From the NCBI GenBank assembly GCA_017302895.1, contig JAFLBV010000001.1, positions 1,240,001 through 1,304,000 on the forward strand: DNA of 64,000 nucleotides, in the 5' to 3' direction. The notes under the pieces are model-generated. The model was not told where the DNA came from, did not search any database, and worked only from the letters and a program-made list of their open reading frames with translations. Positions 25,183 to 35,400 of this stretch are shown here, one piece after another. The translations under genes were made by a program, and so were the position numbers. Position 1 is the first letter of the stretch. Each line of letters opens with the position of its first letter. This stretch comes from Ignavibacteria bacterium (GTDB lineage Bacteria > Bacteroidota > Ignavibacteria > Ignavibacteriales > Ignavibacteriaceae).

Positions 25183-26265
25183 TTATGGACAAACATCAGG
25201 TGATTTCACGGTTCCCTCATCCACTTTGCCAAAATATCTCCTTTGCAGCCACAGAGAGACATTTACCAGACCAATCAGCACGGGGACCTCTACCAAAGGT
25301 CCAATCACGGCTGCAAAAGCCTCCCCGGAATGGATTCCAAAAACTGCAATGGCAACTGCAATGGCGAGCTCAAAATTATTGCTTGCGGCTGTAAATGAGA
25401 GGGTTGCCGTTTTTGAATAGTCGGCACCAATCTTTTTACCCAGGTAAAAAGATACAAAAAACATGATCACAAAATAAATAATTAACGGGATTGCAATTCT
25501 AACAACATCCAGTGGTATTTTTACAATATATTCGCCTTTTAGTGAAAACATGACCATGATTGTAAAAAGAAGTGCAACAAGTGTGATTGGACTGATTTTT
25601 GGGATGAACTTTTTTTCATACCACTCTTTTCCGAATGTTTTTAATCCTACAAACCTGGTAATCATACCTGCGAAAAAAGGGATTCCGAGATAAATCAGAA
25701 CACTTTCCGCAATTTGACCGATGGTTATGTCCACCTTGAAGGTCTGCAATCCAAACCACTCCGGAAGGACCGTGAGAAAGACCCAAGCATAGAGTGAGAA
25801 GAAGAGGATTTGGAAAATGGAATTGAAGGCCACTAGTCCGGCCGCATACTCGGTGTCGCCTTTTGCGAGTTCATTCCAAACTATAACCATGGCGATGCAT
25901 CTCGCAAGTCCGATCATTATCAGACCTGCCATGTAGTGGGGATGATCCGGCAGGAAAAGTATTGCCAAAACAAACATCAGGACGGGACCGATTATCCAGT
26001 TCTGAACGAGTGAGAGTACCAACACTCTAATATTTCTGAATACATCAGGAAGCTCTTCGTACTTGACTTTCGCCAGAGGAGGGTACATCATAAGTATCAG
26101 ACCGATTGCGATAGGGATGTTGGTTGTACCACTCTGATATGAATTCCAAAAGTTGACCACAGAGGGGAACAAATATCCGGAGGCGACGCCTATACCCATC
26201 GCAAGAAAAATCCATAATGTCAGAAAACGGTCGAGAAATGAGAGTTTTTTAGTCAGTGAGCTCAT
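25183..26265 (-). CDS. acr3: Arsenite efflux permease Acr3
   Basis: A 360-residue, ten-helix arsenite exporter. The conserved cysteine of helix 4 appears in [17 protein letters not shown], and [19 protein letters not shown] is the second family signature. It removes As(III) made by the ArsC encoded upstream. The gene lies 16 bases after the permease gene and ends 24 bases before the CDF start. Confidence 0.94.
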   Translation of the reverse strand: MSSLTKKLSFLDRFLTLWIFLAMGIGVASGYLFPSVVNFWNSYQSGTTNIPIAIGLILMMYPPLAKVKYEELPDVFRNIRVLVLSLVQNWIIGPVLMFVLAILFLPDHPHYMAGLIMIGLARCIAMVIVWNELAKGDTEYAAGLVAFNSIFQILFFSLYAWVFLTVLPEWFGLQTFKVDITIGQIAESVLIYLGIPFFAGMITRFVGLKTFGKEWYEKKFIPKISPITLVALLFTIMVMFSLKGEYIVKIPLDVVRIAIPLIIYFVIMFFVSFYLGKKIGADYSKTATLSFTAASNNFELAIAVAIAVFGIHSGEAFAAVIGPLVEVPVLIGLVNVSLWLQRRYFGKVDEGTVKSPDVCP

Positions 26266-26281
26266 TTAAAGTTCTAATTGG

Positions 26282-27295
26282 TTAAAAAATAAAGTTAAAT
26301 AAAAATCCTGTCAGCATTATTCCGGTGCCGACAACACCAACAAAAGTCAAAATCAATTGTATTTTCAGCACTTTTTTAAGGATTATCATCTCAGGTAATG
26401 ACAGTGCAATTACCGACATCATAAAAGCGAGCACGGTACCGAGTGAAGCACCTTTTTCGAGCAGTGCCTGCACAATTGGAATTATCCCGGCAGCGTTTGA
26501 GTACATTGGTATCCCAATCAGTACGGAAAGTGGAACTGACCACCATGCAGATTTTCCCATAAAGGAAGCCATGAAGTCTTCAGGTACATATCCATGTATT
26601 CCCGCACCAACAGCTATTCCGATAACAACATAAACCCATACCTTTGCAACAATCTCCTTTACAGCTTCGATACCTTTTTCGATTCTTTCGGTAAGAGAGA
26701 GCTTTTCATTCTCGAGTTCACCGTTATTTGTTTTTATCTGGTAAACCCAGCTCTCGACATACTTTTCCAGACCAAGCTTCCCGATGATAAAACCTGAAAA
26801 GATTGCAATGAACAGCCCTGTGGTTACATAGATCAGAGCGGTTTTCCAGCCGAACAGCCCAAAGAGAAGCACTACCGCCACTTCGTTCACCATCGGTGCG
26901 GATATCAAAAATGAGAATGTTACACCGAGAGGGACACCACTTTCAATAAAACCCAAAAAAAGAGGAATCGCAGAACATGAGCAGAAAGGGGTAACAACTC
27001 CGAGTAAGCCCGCCAATATATTCCCAAGAAATTGCTTTTTCCCGCCAAGAAGTTTTCGTGTGCGTTCGGGTGAGAACCACGACCTTATGATACCCACAAC
27101 AAAGACAACTATGGTGAGGAGCAGAAGAACTTTGGGCACTTCATAAATAAAAAAATGAATGGCGGAAGTAAGGTGAGTGCCTTTTTCCAGGCCTGCCATA
27201 TCATAAACAATGAAGTCAGTGATGAGGGTCAGGTTAAAATAGATCAAACCCCATAAAATTACTGCAACGGGGATTGAATACAGCTTTTTATTCAT
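26282..27295 (-). CDS. DUF318-family permease (ArsP-like)
   Basis: About 337 residues from the ATG at 27295, which follows the thioredoxin-like stop by two bases; an upstream in-frame start at 27322 would overlap that gene. Eight or more helices are visible. The PFCSCSAIPLFLGFIESGVPLG block, with its CSC motif, is the hallmark of the PF03773 permeases, and a matching block in the second half is IGIPMYSNAAGIIPIVQALLE. Family members include the organoarsenical exporter ArsP. In this operon an arsenic-related efflux role is likely but not proven. Confidence 0.88.
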   Translation of the reverse strand: MNKKLYSIPVAVILWGLIYFNLTLITDFIVYDMAGLEKGTHLTSAIHFFIYEVPKVLLLLTIVVFVVGIIRSWFSPERTRKLLGGKKQFLGNILAGLLGVVTPFCSCSAIPLFLGFIESGVPLGVTFSFLISAPMVNEVAVVLLFGLFGWKTALIYVTTGLFIAIFSGFIIGKLGLEKYVESWVYQIKTNNGELENEKLSLTERIEKGIEAVKEIVAKVWVYVVIGIAVGAGIHGYVPEDFMASFMGKSAWWSVPLSVLIGIPMYSNAAGIIPIVQALLEKGASLGTVLAFMMSVIALSLPEMIILKKVLKIQLILTFVGVVGTGIMLTGFLFNFIF

Positions 27296-27297
27296 TT

Positions 27298-27543
27298 TTA
27301 GTGGCTGTTTTCGGTTATCCACTGTTTAAGTGTTTCCTTGGTTGGCAGTTTGCCCGAGGAGACTATTTTACCATTGATCTCCAGACCGGGTGTTGACATA
27401 ATTCCCGATTTCATTATCTCCATTAGGTCGGTAACTTTTTCAATGTTGGCATTTATATTCATTTCTGCGGCTGCATCGTAACAAAGCTGTTCGAGTTTTT
27501 TGCAGTTTGCACATCCGCTGCCGTAAACTTTAATCGTTGTCAT
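27298..27543 (-). CDS. Thioredoxin-like small redox protein
   Basis: An 81-residue thioredoxin-fold protein of the TM0996/MTH895 family, from the ATG at 27543. The redox pair is in KVYGSGCANCKKL (Cys11, Cys14), and the cis-proline loop is STPGLEINGKIV. It may serve as reductant for ArsC or as a cofactor for the neighbouring permease; such genes often accompany PF03773 permeases. Its start lies inside the arsC 3' end. Confidence 0.88.
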   Translation of the reverse strand: MTTIKVYGSGCANCKKLEQLCYDAAAEMNINANIEKVTDLMEIMKSGIMSTPGLEINGKIVSSGKLPTKETLKQWITENSH

Positions 27544-28195
27544 ATTTTTTTCCTTGGTTAATACCACTTATCAGGGTGGCTGATTTTGAAAACAGATAAC
27601 TCATTTCCGAAGCAATTTGAATAGATCGCTCGCTGTACTTTTCTGATTCGAGAGGGGTATCATCAAACATTTTTGGATCTTCGTACCTTACGGGAAATCT
27701 TTTTTCAGCTCCTGGTATAAATGGACACGCTTCATCTGCATCAGAGCAGGTCATTACAGCAGCAAAATCCCTTTGCGGATTTTCAGGGTGATCATATACT
27801 TTTGAAAAACATCTGATCGGAGAGGCTTCATCTGAATAAGAAACAGAATATACCGGGTTAATCTCACCTTCTCCGGTTTCGATAAGGAATCCTTGTTCCT
27901 TGAGACAACTGACGGCTCTGGGATTAAAGGCAGTTGCTTCAGTTCCTCCCGAAAAACAATTAATCTCCCTTAGTCCGTTATATACTGCAAAAAACTGCGC
28001 CCATATTTGAGAGAGGTGACTCCGTCTTGAATTGTGTGTACAAATGAAAGTCAGATTCACGGGCTGGCCCTTGATTCTTTTGTCTGCAATGTATTCAGCA
28101 AATTTGTTCAAAAGGTCTTTTCTTTCTGACGAAATATTCTGTTCCGCGGCAGAAACGGTGCGAAGAGTCAGCTCAATTTTTGGATAGATGTTCAT
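27530..28195 (-). CDS. arsC: Arsenate reductase, low-molecular-weight phosphatase type
   Basis: A 221-residue Bacteroidota-style ArsC with about 45 extra N-terminal residues. The phosphatase loop is FICTHNSRRSH (Cys52, CX5R). A second pair, Cys150 and Cys157 in VMTCSDADEACPF, has the same seven-residue spacing as the relay cysteines of thioredoxin-coupled ArsC. It would reduce As(V) to As(III) for export by Acr3. It starts 36 bases after arsR and overlaps the thioredoxin-like gene. Confidence 0.92.
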   Translation of the reverse strand: MNIYPKIELTLRTVSAAEQNISSERKDLLNKFAEYIADKRIKGQPVNLTFICTHNSRRSHLSQIWAQFFAVYNGLREINCFSGGTEATAFNPRAVSCLKEQGFLIETGEGEINPVYSVSYSDEASPIRCFSKVYDHPENPQRDFAAVMTCSDADEACPFIPGAEKRFPVRYEDPKMFDDTPLESEKYSERSIQIASEMSYLFSKSATLISGINQGKKYDND

Positions 28196-28231
28196 ATTGT
28201 TTCGTTGATTACCGAAATAATGGATAAATAT

Positions 28232-28576
28232 TTATTTGGCACACGATGTAACTCTGTCAGTCTGCAAAACCTTTTCCTTGTCACTTAAAATTGAGGATTC
28301 ATCAGATATCCAAAAATCGAGAGAAGAGAGGAGGGCAGATATTCTTTTGTCAGACGGATTCGGGTGAATTTCATAATTTACCCATTTACCATCCTTTTCT
28401 TCAATTATGAAGCCATATTCCTTTAATATTTTCAGGTGCTGGGAGACGGTCGAAGTGGCGAGGCTGAGAACATCGGTAATCTCGCAGACGCAAAGAGGCT
28501 TAATCTGAAGCATTTTGAGAATACGAAGCCGATTGGGATCGGAGAGTATTTTAAAGAATTTTGCTTTTTCTTCCAT
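28232..28576 (-). CDS. arsR: ArsR-family metalloregulator
   Basis: A 114-residue winged-helix repressor. The metal-binding helix shows LCVCEI (Cys29, Cys31), and the recognition helix is ATSTVSQHLKILKEYGFI. A further cysteine is three residues from the C-terminus (Cys112) and may be the third arsenite ligand. It is the first gene of the ars operon and should bind the palindrome just upstream of its own start, releasing it when As(III) binds. Confidence 0.94.
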   Translation of the reverse strand: MEEKAKFFKILSDPNRLRILKMLQIKPLCVCEITDVLSLATSTVSQHLKILKEYGFIIEEKDGKWVNYEIHPNPSDKRISALLSSLDFWISDESSILSDKEKVLQTDRVTSCAK

Positions 28577-28581
28577 AATTC

Positions 28582-28601
28582 ATTTCGTTAGTTAACGAAA
28601 T
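28582..28601 (-). promoter_or_regulatory. ArsR operator palindrome
   Basis: ATTTCGTTA-GT-TAACGAAAT is a perfect 20-base palindrome. It lies five bases before the arsR ATG and overlaps the -10-like box at 28599-28604, so a bound repressor would block transcription initiation. It matches the ATTCGTTA-type sites of Bacteroidota ArsR. Confidence 0.75.
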
Positions 28602-28604
28602 ATA
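28597..28604 (-). promoter_or_regulatory. ars operon promoter box
   Basis: TATATTTC on the minus strand, a 7/8 match to TATATTTG, partly inside the operator. The predicted leader is very short. The -35 region (TTTTTG, 17 bases upstream) is weak. Confidence 0.5.
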
Positions 28605-28667
28605 AGAAAAATCCGGCAATCCAAAAATTATTTCTGTTTTATTCTGTTGCGGCAGCTCAACAGAGTT

Positions 28668-30899
28668 CTATTTCAACAACAGCATTTTGATACTTCTTCT
28701 CTGTCCGGCAAAAGTGACACTTAAGATATAAACACCTGAAGGGAGGTGAGAACCGTCAAATTTGATTATGTGTTGTCCTTGTGGAACAAACTCCGGTTGC
28801 TGTGAGTTGACGAGTTCACCCATAATGTTGTAAACAGAAACTTTCACAATCCCGGATTCAGGCAGATAATAACTGATACTGGTTGAAGGATTAAAAGGAT
28901 TTGGCCAGTTCTGAGAAAGCTCAAATTCAACCGGTATATTGGAGAGATGGCCATCCTCCTTCATTCCCAGGGGTTGTCCTCCCAGATTATCGGTAACGAA
29001 TATTTCATAGCTGGTCGCCAAAAAGATTTTATTCGAGTCGGTAACACTTAAAAATTGCGGTTCAAAAACATCATCCAACCAGTAAACTCCCAACCAGTTT
29101 ATACCCCCGTTTGTTGTCACTCTAAAAGGGTATGGATTGTTGGTCGACAGTATCACATAACCGGTATCCTTTGAGATAAAGTCGGCATCGATGATATCAT
29201 TTGCGTCGTTAAACAGACGGGATTGCCAATTTTTCCCGCTGTTGGTAGTTTTATAAATGGTTCTATTCACTTCGACAAAAACCGTTGAGTCATTAAAACT
29301 TTTGATTACACGGTAGGTGCTTGGTGCTTCAGTGAGTGCCGGTTCGTTGAACATTGGAATTCCTTGCCATGATCTTCCTCCTTTGGTAATTCTAATCACA
29401 TTCCCTTTTAATGTCCCAAATCCGGTGGAATCATTATGCATATAGATACTGCCAAGATAATAACCGTTATCATAGCGATTGATTATTTCCCATGTTCGCC
29501 CGTTATTTGTACTCTTCCAAAGGTTTGAAGCGGAAAAACTGCCTTGGATGGAATCAGAGGCAACAAATATTGTTGAGTCACCATACTTGTACAGATATCG
29601 GGGTGATTGTGAACCTGAGTTAGATTTGAAAATAGTGGTATATCCGGTTTCAGGAGTAAATCTCAATACTTTTTTTGTCCCCTGGTCTATAAACAGTACT
29701 GAGTTGCGGCTCTCAGGATATATATTGCCTGAGAAGCCGTTAAAAGGTTCAATAGGTACCTTTGCACTCCAGGTTAAACCTCCATCGGAAGTGGAAGTGA
29801 AATAAATTTTTAGAGGGGCTTTATAAATAAGTTGCCCTTCAAGGCTGTTAAAAAATTTAAGGCTGTAAATCCGGTCAACAAAGTTGGGTTCAACAGGGAT
29901 AAAAGTGTGTCCTCCATCATTTGAGACCGATAAATTGTCAAGCGAATCTCCGTAAGTAACGGCAATCACTTTCGAGCGGGATGCAAATGAGAGATCGTCA
30001 AGGCGGGCACCGGCAGTAAATTGATGCAGCAATTCATAACTCGCAAAGTAGTTTCTGTAGAGACGAAGTTGCAAATTTGCGGGACAATAAACATAAACCG
30101 AGTCGGGGGAGGTCATGTGAAAAATCCTCAACACATCCGTTGAAGTGTGTATCTGCGACCATGTTACACCCGAATTTGTAGTTTGATAGACAGCGTTACC
30201 GGGTGAGTAGAATGCATTACCGTTACCCCACAAGAAGGCGATATCATAAATATCGCTGCGAGGAAGAATCTGGCTCGACCAGGTTGCTCCTGTATCAATA
30301 GAAGTCAACAGATTGACGCCATTTCGCGCGATCATGTTGCCGTTTGGAAATATGGCAATTGCCACATATCCGCTGGAATTAGTCGGCATATTTTTTTCAA
30401 TCCAGGTGTTTCCGGAATCAAGAGTGAAATGTACCTTTCCCTGTGAGCAGTACATCCCTTCCCGCAGGGAAGAGAACACCATACGGGATGTATTGTATCC
30501 GGGCAGGACGCTCCAAGTGTTCCCGGTATCTCTGGAGACATAGTGGCTTTGTTGTCCTTTTAAGAAGATAGTTGAAGGGCCGGTCAGTTGAATTTCTTTA
30601 ATGTCCTGCCATAGTGCCCCGACCGGAAAGTTATACCGTTTATAAGACATTGTTTGCCAGCCATCGCGGGAAACGAGCAATTCCGGTGACCATCCGGCGG
30701 CAACATATAATGTTGTATCCCAAGATGCAGTGGTAAAGATTGAATAGTTCTTAAACTTTGAGAACAGTCTGATGTATTGAGCATCTAATGTAAATGTCAA
30801 TAGAAAAACCAGGAAAAGAGAAGCTTTTGCTATTCTGAAAACTTTTCCTGATAAATTCACTTTCAAGTTTTTCTGTCTGATCTGCAATATCCCGTTCAT
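28668..30899 (-). CDS. T9SS-secreted multi-bladed Asp-box (BNR) beta-propeller protein
   Basis: About 743 residues from the ATG at 30899, which is preceded by TTTGGAG; a longer reading to 30959 is less likely. A signal peptide ends near FTLDAQYIRL. About ten Asp-box turns of the S-x-D-x-G-x-T-W form are spread through the protein (for example SRDTGNTW, TLDSGNTW, STNNGRTW), typical of sialidase-like or VPS10/YCF48-like propellers. No sialidase arginine triad is evident. The end holds NWPNPFNPST and KMLLLK, a T9SS sorting domain. Probably a surface binding protein; ligand unknown. Confidence 0.85.
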   Translation of the reverse strand: MNGILQIRQKNLKVNLSGKVFRIAKASLFLVFLLTFTLDAQYIRLFSKFKNYSIFTTASWDTTLYVAAGWSPELLVSRDGWQTMSYKRYNFPVGALWQDIKEIQLTGPSTIFLKGQQSHYVSRDTGNTWSVLPGYNTSRMVFSSLREGMYCSQGKVHFTLDSGNTWIEKNMPTNSSGYVAIAIFPNGNMIARNGVNLLTSIDTGATWSSQILPRSDIYDIAFLWGNGNAFYSPGNAVYQTTNSGVTWSQIHTSTDVLRIFHMTSPDSVYVYCPANLQLRLYRNYFASYELLHQFTAGARLDDLSFASRSKVIAVTYGDSLDNLSVSNDGGHTFIPVEPNFVDRIYSLKFFNSLEGQLIYKAPLKIYFTSTSDGGLTWSAKVPIEPFNGFSGNIYPESRNSVLFIDQGTKKVLRFTPETGYTTIFKSNSGSQSPRYLYKYGDSTIFVASDSIQGSFSASNLWKSTNNGRTWEIINRYDNGYYLGSIYMHNDSTGFGTLKGNVIRITKGGRSWQGIPMFNEPALTEAPSTYRVIKSFNDSTVFVEVNRTIYKTTNSGKNWQSRLFNDANDIIDADFISKDTGYVILSTNNPYPFRVTTNGGINWLGVYWLDDVFEPQFLSVTDSNKIFLATSYEIFVTDNLGGQPLGMKEDGHLSNIPVEFELSQNWPNPFNPSTSISYYLPESGIVKVSVYNIMGELVNSQQPEFVPQGQHIIKFDGSHLPSGVYILSVTFAGQRRSIKMLLLK

Positions 30900-30926
30900 A
30901 ATATCTCCAAATAAAAATATTTTACA

Positions 30927-30934
30927 CAAATATA
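30927..30934 (-). promoter_or_regulatory. Candidate TAnnTTTG promoter box
   Basis: TATATTTG on the minus strand, 27 bases before the propeller-protein ATG, with TTTG 22 bases upstream. Confidence 0.45.
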
Positions 30935-31073
30935 AAAACAATTTCCGGATAAAAAGCAAATCCCCCGATTTTGCCCTTACAGAGCGACCCCGTTTTCCGT
31001 AATTTGCAAAAATGGAAGTAAAAATTTACCAGCCAAATGTGAAACAAAAACCTTCTAAATAAGTAATACCATA

Positions 31074-31730
31074 GTGAAATCATTCTTGTTTTTCTGTTTG
31101 TTAATGTTGTTTGCAATGCCGGCTTTTGCCCAGCCGGGAGATTTCAGGATGGCGCGGGTGAAGTATTCAGGTGGAAGCGACTGGTATAATGACCAGTCGG
31201 CGGATATCAACCTGTTGAAATTTCTAAAAGCAAACACGAATCTGAAGGTGAATCCTGAATACAGATTTGCCGATCTGGCGACAGAGGATATTTTCAGTTA
31301 TCCGTTTCTCTTTATGACCGGTCACGGAAATATCGCATTGACGGATCAGGAGATAAACAATCTCAGGAAGTATCTTGAAAACGGCGGATTTTTGTATGTC
31401 GATGACGATTACGGATTTGACAAAGGGTTCAGACGGGAAATAAAAAGGGTTTTCCCCGGTCAGGAATTAAAGGAGATTCCGTTCAATCATAAAATTTACA
31501 ATATGAAGTATCGCTTTCCCGATGGACCTCCAAAAACTCACAAACACGATGAGAAACCACCTCAGGGTTTTGGTTTGTTTATAGGCGAAAGGATGGTTCT
31601 TTTTTATACTTATGAAAGCAATCCCGGTGACGGATGGGCGGATGCAGATGTACACAATGATCCCGAAGAAAAAAGGATTGAAGCCCTTCAATTCGGAACA
31701 AATATAGTTTTATTCGCACTTACACAGTAG
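31074..31730 (+). CDS. DUF4159 domain protein, exported
   Basis: 218 residues from a GTG start. A signal peptide ends near AMPAFAQPGD. The DUF4159 pattern is clear: VKYSGGSDWYND, then YPFLFMTGHGNIALTDQEI, LENGGFLYVDDDYG and the final NIVLFALTQ. The fold is glutamine-amidotransferase-like, without an obvious catalytic cysteine. In related genomes it usually stands next to MoxR, DUF58 and DUF4175 genes. Here the DUF4175 gene follows, separated only by a DHFR-like gene. Function unknown. Confidence 0.87.
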   Translation: MKSFLFFCLLMLFAMPAFAQPGDFRMARVKYSGGSDWYNDQSADINLLKFLKANTNLKVNPEYRFADLATEDIFSYPFLFMTGHGNIALTDQEINNLRKYLENGGFLYVDDDYGFDKGFRREIKRVFPGQELKEIPFNHKIYNMKYRFPDGPPKTHKHDEKPPQGFGLFIGERMVLFYTYESNPGDGWADADVHNDPEEKRIEALQFGTNIVLFALTQ

Positions 31731-31757
31731 GCAAACCACCAATATAAGGAGAAAATT

Positions 31758-32354
31758 ATGAGAAAGATAGTTGTTTTGGAATTCATTACCCTTGATGGCG
31801 TTTACCAGGCTCCGGGCGGACCGGAGGAGGATACTTCCGGCGGTTTCAAGTATGGTGGCTGGACAGTGCCGTATTTTGATGAATTTGCCGGTACGATAAT
31901 GGAAGAACAAATGAAACTTCCATTCGAATTACTATTGGGAAAGAAAACCTACGATATTTTCGCTTCCTACTGGCCACAGAACGGCGAAGGCTGGCCGGGT
32001 GTGAATGAAGCCCGGAAATATGTTGTCTCTCGGAATGACTTTTCACCCGAGTGGAACAATACCATCCTTCTCAATGACAATGTAGTTGAACGGATTCAAA
32101 AATTAAAGAAAGAGGACGGTCCCGACCTGAAAGTCTGGGGCAGTGGAAATCTTGTCCAAACGCTTTTGAAGCATGATCTGGTAGATATCTTGAAGCTCAA
32201 AATATTTCCCGTCACTTTGGGGAGTGGCAAGCGTCTGTTTTCGGAAGGCACGATTCCGGCAGCATTTAAAATGGTTGATTGTAAATTTTCGCCAAGTGGA
32301 GTTATCTTTGCAGATTATGAACGCGCCGGTGAAGTCAAAACGGGTTCGTTTTAG
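31758..32354 (+). CDS. Dihydrofolate reductase family protein (RibD C-terminal type)
   Basis: A 198-residue protein of the DHFR/RibD-C superfamily. The start RKIVVLEFITLDGVYQAPGG and the NADPH-binding segment LKVWGSGNLVQTLLKHDLVD are typical of the stand-alone YwjB/YyaP-like proteins. Real folate reduction is doubtful; these reduce unknown substrates. A good GGAG site precedes the ATG (AAGGAGAAAATT). It seems inserted between the DUF4159 and DUF4175 genes, because both flanks carry the same 25-base VLFALTQ-coding sequence. Confidence 0.88.
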   Translation: MRKIVVLEFITLDGVYQAPGGPEEDTSGGFKYGGWTVPYFDEFAGTIMEEQMKLPFELLLGKKTYDIFASYWPQNGEGWPGVNEARKYVVSRNDFSPEWNNTILLNDNVVERIQKLKKEDGPDLKVWGSGNLVQTLLKHDLVDILKLKIFPVTLGSGKRLFSEGTIPAAFKMVDCKFSPSGVIFADYERAGEVKTGSF

Positions 32355-32418
32355 TAAGAAACAATAAATTGAATAAGACAGTATAAATGAAGTTGAAATA
32401 AATATTGTTATCCAAAGA

Positions 32419-32443
32419 GTTTTATTTGCGCTTACACAACAGG
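32419..32443 (+). repeat. Remnant duplicate of the DUF4159 gene end
   Basis: This stretch matches 31707-31731 at 21 of 25 bases, and both copies translate as VLFALTQ. In this copy the stop codon (TAG) is changed to CAG. It lies just before the DUF4175 start and is in frame with it. Confidence 0.6.
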
Positions 32444-32451
32444 AAAGAATT

Positions 32452-35400
32452 TTGAACGGAACTGCACATTACGAAGAGATATTAAAAAAGCTTGCACGCT
32501 TCGAGAACAGGCGAATGATGGCAGATCTGGCTTTTGGCGGTCAGGTTTTGTTGATTGCATCGCTGTTGCTTTTCACGCTTTTTTCACTTCTGGAATATTT
32601 GTTCTTTTTTGAACCAGTCGTGAGAACAGTACTTTTCTATACCTGGCTGGGTATCACCGGCGGGTCATTTGTTCATTTCATTCTTACCCCGCTCTACAAA
32701 CGATTTATGATTGTACCTTCAGATCCGTTCAGATCGGCTGCACTTGCAGGCAGTCTGTTTCCCCAGGTGAAAGATGACCTGATGAACGCGATGCAGCTTG
32801 TAAAGGTGGATGACAGACGGGGATTCTCAGAAAAACTGGTTTCTGCCGCTTTTGAAGAGGTATATAAAAGAGTAAGCGATCTTGAATTTGGAAGTGCCGT
32901 TTCGTTTAATGCAGCTAAGAAATTGTTTGTGTGGACTTTGGCAAGTCTCATCCTGAGCGGCGGTTCCTTCATTTTCAGCAACGGGATGAGAGATGCAGCA
33001 GGAAGACTGCTCGATCATAATGCCGAATTCCTTCCACCCCAAAAATACAGTTTCGAAGTGAAGCCGGGGAATATTGAAGCTGCCAAGGGAGACAGCATTA
33101 CAATATCTGTGAAGGTTTCCGGTCCTGAAGTACGGTCGCTCGATTTTTATTTTAAAGATGAATCACAACCCGCATTTGTGAAAGAAATTTTAAAATCAGG
33201 CAAAGACGGCAGCTTTTCCTTTACGATTTCAGCAATCAAGTATTCAACAGAGTACTATGCAATGGTTGAAGACTCCAAAAGCCTGATTTACAAGATTACC
33301 GTCACCGACAAACCCCTCGTAAGAACTTTTAAGCTTTCCATCACTCCACCCGGATATACAGGTGAGAGACCCTCTGAGCAAACAGACAATGGAAATGTCT
33401 CCGGAATAAAGGGAACAGCAATTTCATTTTCTCTCGAATCCAACAAAGAACTCGCATCAGCGTCACTCGAATTTCTTGAAGGAATGAACATCCCATTGGA
33501 AGTTTCCGGTACTTCTGCATCAGGTGCATTCAGAATCACAGGAGACAACGAGTACTTTATCAAGATTACCGACACCAAGGGATATACCAACACTTCACCC
33601 GTAAAGTACAGCATAAAGGCGTTTTTTGATGCTGATCCCGAAATAACGGTCGTAAGTCCTGATTCGAACACCGCCCTTCCCAGAAGCCAGAGGCAGGACA
33701 TATCACTCATCATTTCCGATGATTTTGGTTTCAGCGGTCTGAACCTGCATTACAGAATTTCAAAGAGCAAGGATGCGGCTACAGTTCAACAGAAATTCAA
33801 CTCCATACCTGTTCCGTTCAACAGACAGGTGAAAGAGACGGGAGTTGAATATACATGGAGCCTTGCACAACTCTTTCTCTCGCAGGGAGATGAGGTAACT
33901 TATTATCTTGAAGTGGCTGACAATGATGCAGTATCCGGGCCAAAAACTGCCAAATCAAGGGAATATATTGTAAGAGTCCCCACACTTGAAGAACTCTTTG
34001 CGACTGGTGACAAGAAACAGGAAGAGATTCTGAAAGAGCTGAATGATGTCCTGAAAGATGCAGAAAAACTGCAAAAGGAGATGGACAAGGCAAGCAAGGA
34101 GATGAAAAGCGACAAAAAGGATCTGAGCTTCGAGGAGAAGGAAAAACTTGAAAAGATGATCGATAACTTCGAGAAACTCCAGGATAAAGTGGAACAGTTG
34201 TCGCAAAAAATGGAAGATGTCCAAAATAACATGCAGGAAAACAATCTTCTCTCGCCTCAGACCATGGAAAAATTTATGGAACTCCAGAAGATGCTTCAGG
34301 AGATTTCAACCGACGAGATGAAAAAATTGATGGACAAGATGTCCAAAAATCTTGAAAACCTTAACCGCAAGGATGCTCAGCAAAATCTCGAAAACATGAA
34401 AATGGACGAGGAGACTTTCAAAAAGAGCCTTGAAAGAACCATGAATCTGCTGAAGCGGGTACAGGTTGAACAGAAAATAGACGAGCTTATAAAAAGGTCG
34501 CAGAATCTCAATGAACAGCTCGACAAGATGCAAAACGAGACTAAAAATGCTGATCAGAAGACGATGGATCAGCTCGCCAAAAAGCAGGATGAGATAAAAA
34601 AGCAGATGGAAGCTCTTGAGAAAGAGATGAAGGAGCTTCGTGAAAAAATGAAGGATATGAAGGATATGCCTAATGAACAGGCAGAAAAACTTCAAGATGA
34701 ACTTGAAAAACAACAGAATGATGAACTCTCTGACGAGGCAAAGGAAAATCTGAAAAAGGGACAGAAACAGCAGGCAATGCAGAATCAGCAGAAGATGTCG
34801 AAGAATATGAAAAAGATGGAAGAAGGCTTGCAGGAGCTTCAAAATTCTATAAATGAAGCAAATCAGATGCAAACAATGGCTGACATGATGAAGATTATCA
34901 GCGACATTGTCGATCTTTCGAAGCAGCAGGAGAATCTGAAAAAGAAGACACAAAGCAGCAGCCCTTCGGCACTCCTCAATCAGGAGATGAGAGAGCAGGA
35001 CAAAATTCAGCGGAATCTTGACAAGATGCTTGCCCGTCTGGGTGAACTAGCCCAAAAGTCATTTGCGGTCAGTCCCGAGATGGCAAAATCACTCGGCGGT
35101 GCCAGAAGAGAGATGGGTAAGTCTCTGGACAACATGCAAAACAGGAACAACAAACAGGCTGCAGGAAATCAGGGAGAAGCTATGTCGTTCCTCAATCAGG
35201 CTGCCGGTATGATGCAGGATGCCCTCGCACAGATGATGCAGCAGGGTAACGGCGGACAAGGCGGTATGATGTCGATGATGCAGCAGATGGGTCAAATGGC
35301 AGGACAGCAGATGACTCTAAATCAGCAGATGCAGGAGATGATGAAAGGGAGTGGCGGACAGTTGACACAGGAGCAGATGTCTCAGATTCAGAGATTGAGA

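Noticed and set aside
31013..31063. 16-codon frame starting ATG before the DUF4159 gene
   Set aside because: No ribosome site and no sign of a coupled leader peptide; probably chance.
34306..34953. 215-residue open frame opposite the DUF4175 gene
   Set aside because: It is the antisense shadow of the Lys/Gln/Met-rich coiled coil, giving a leucine/histidine/phenylalanine-rich string without any domain.
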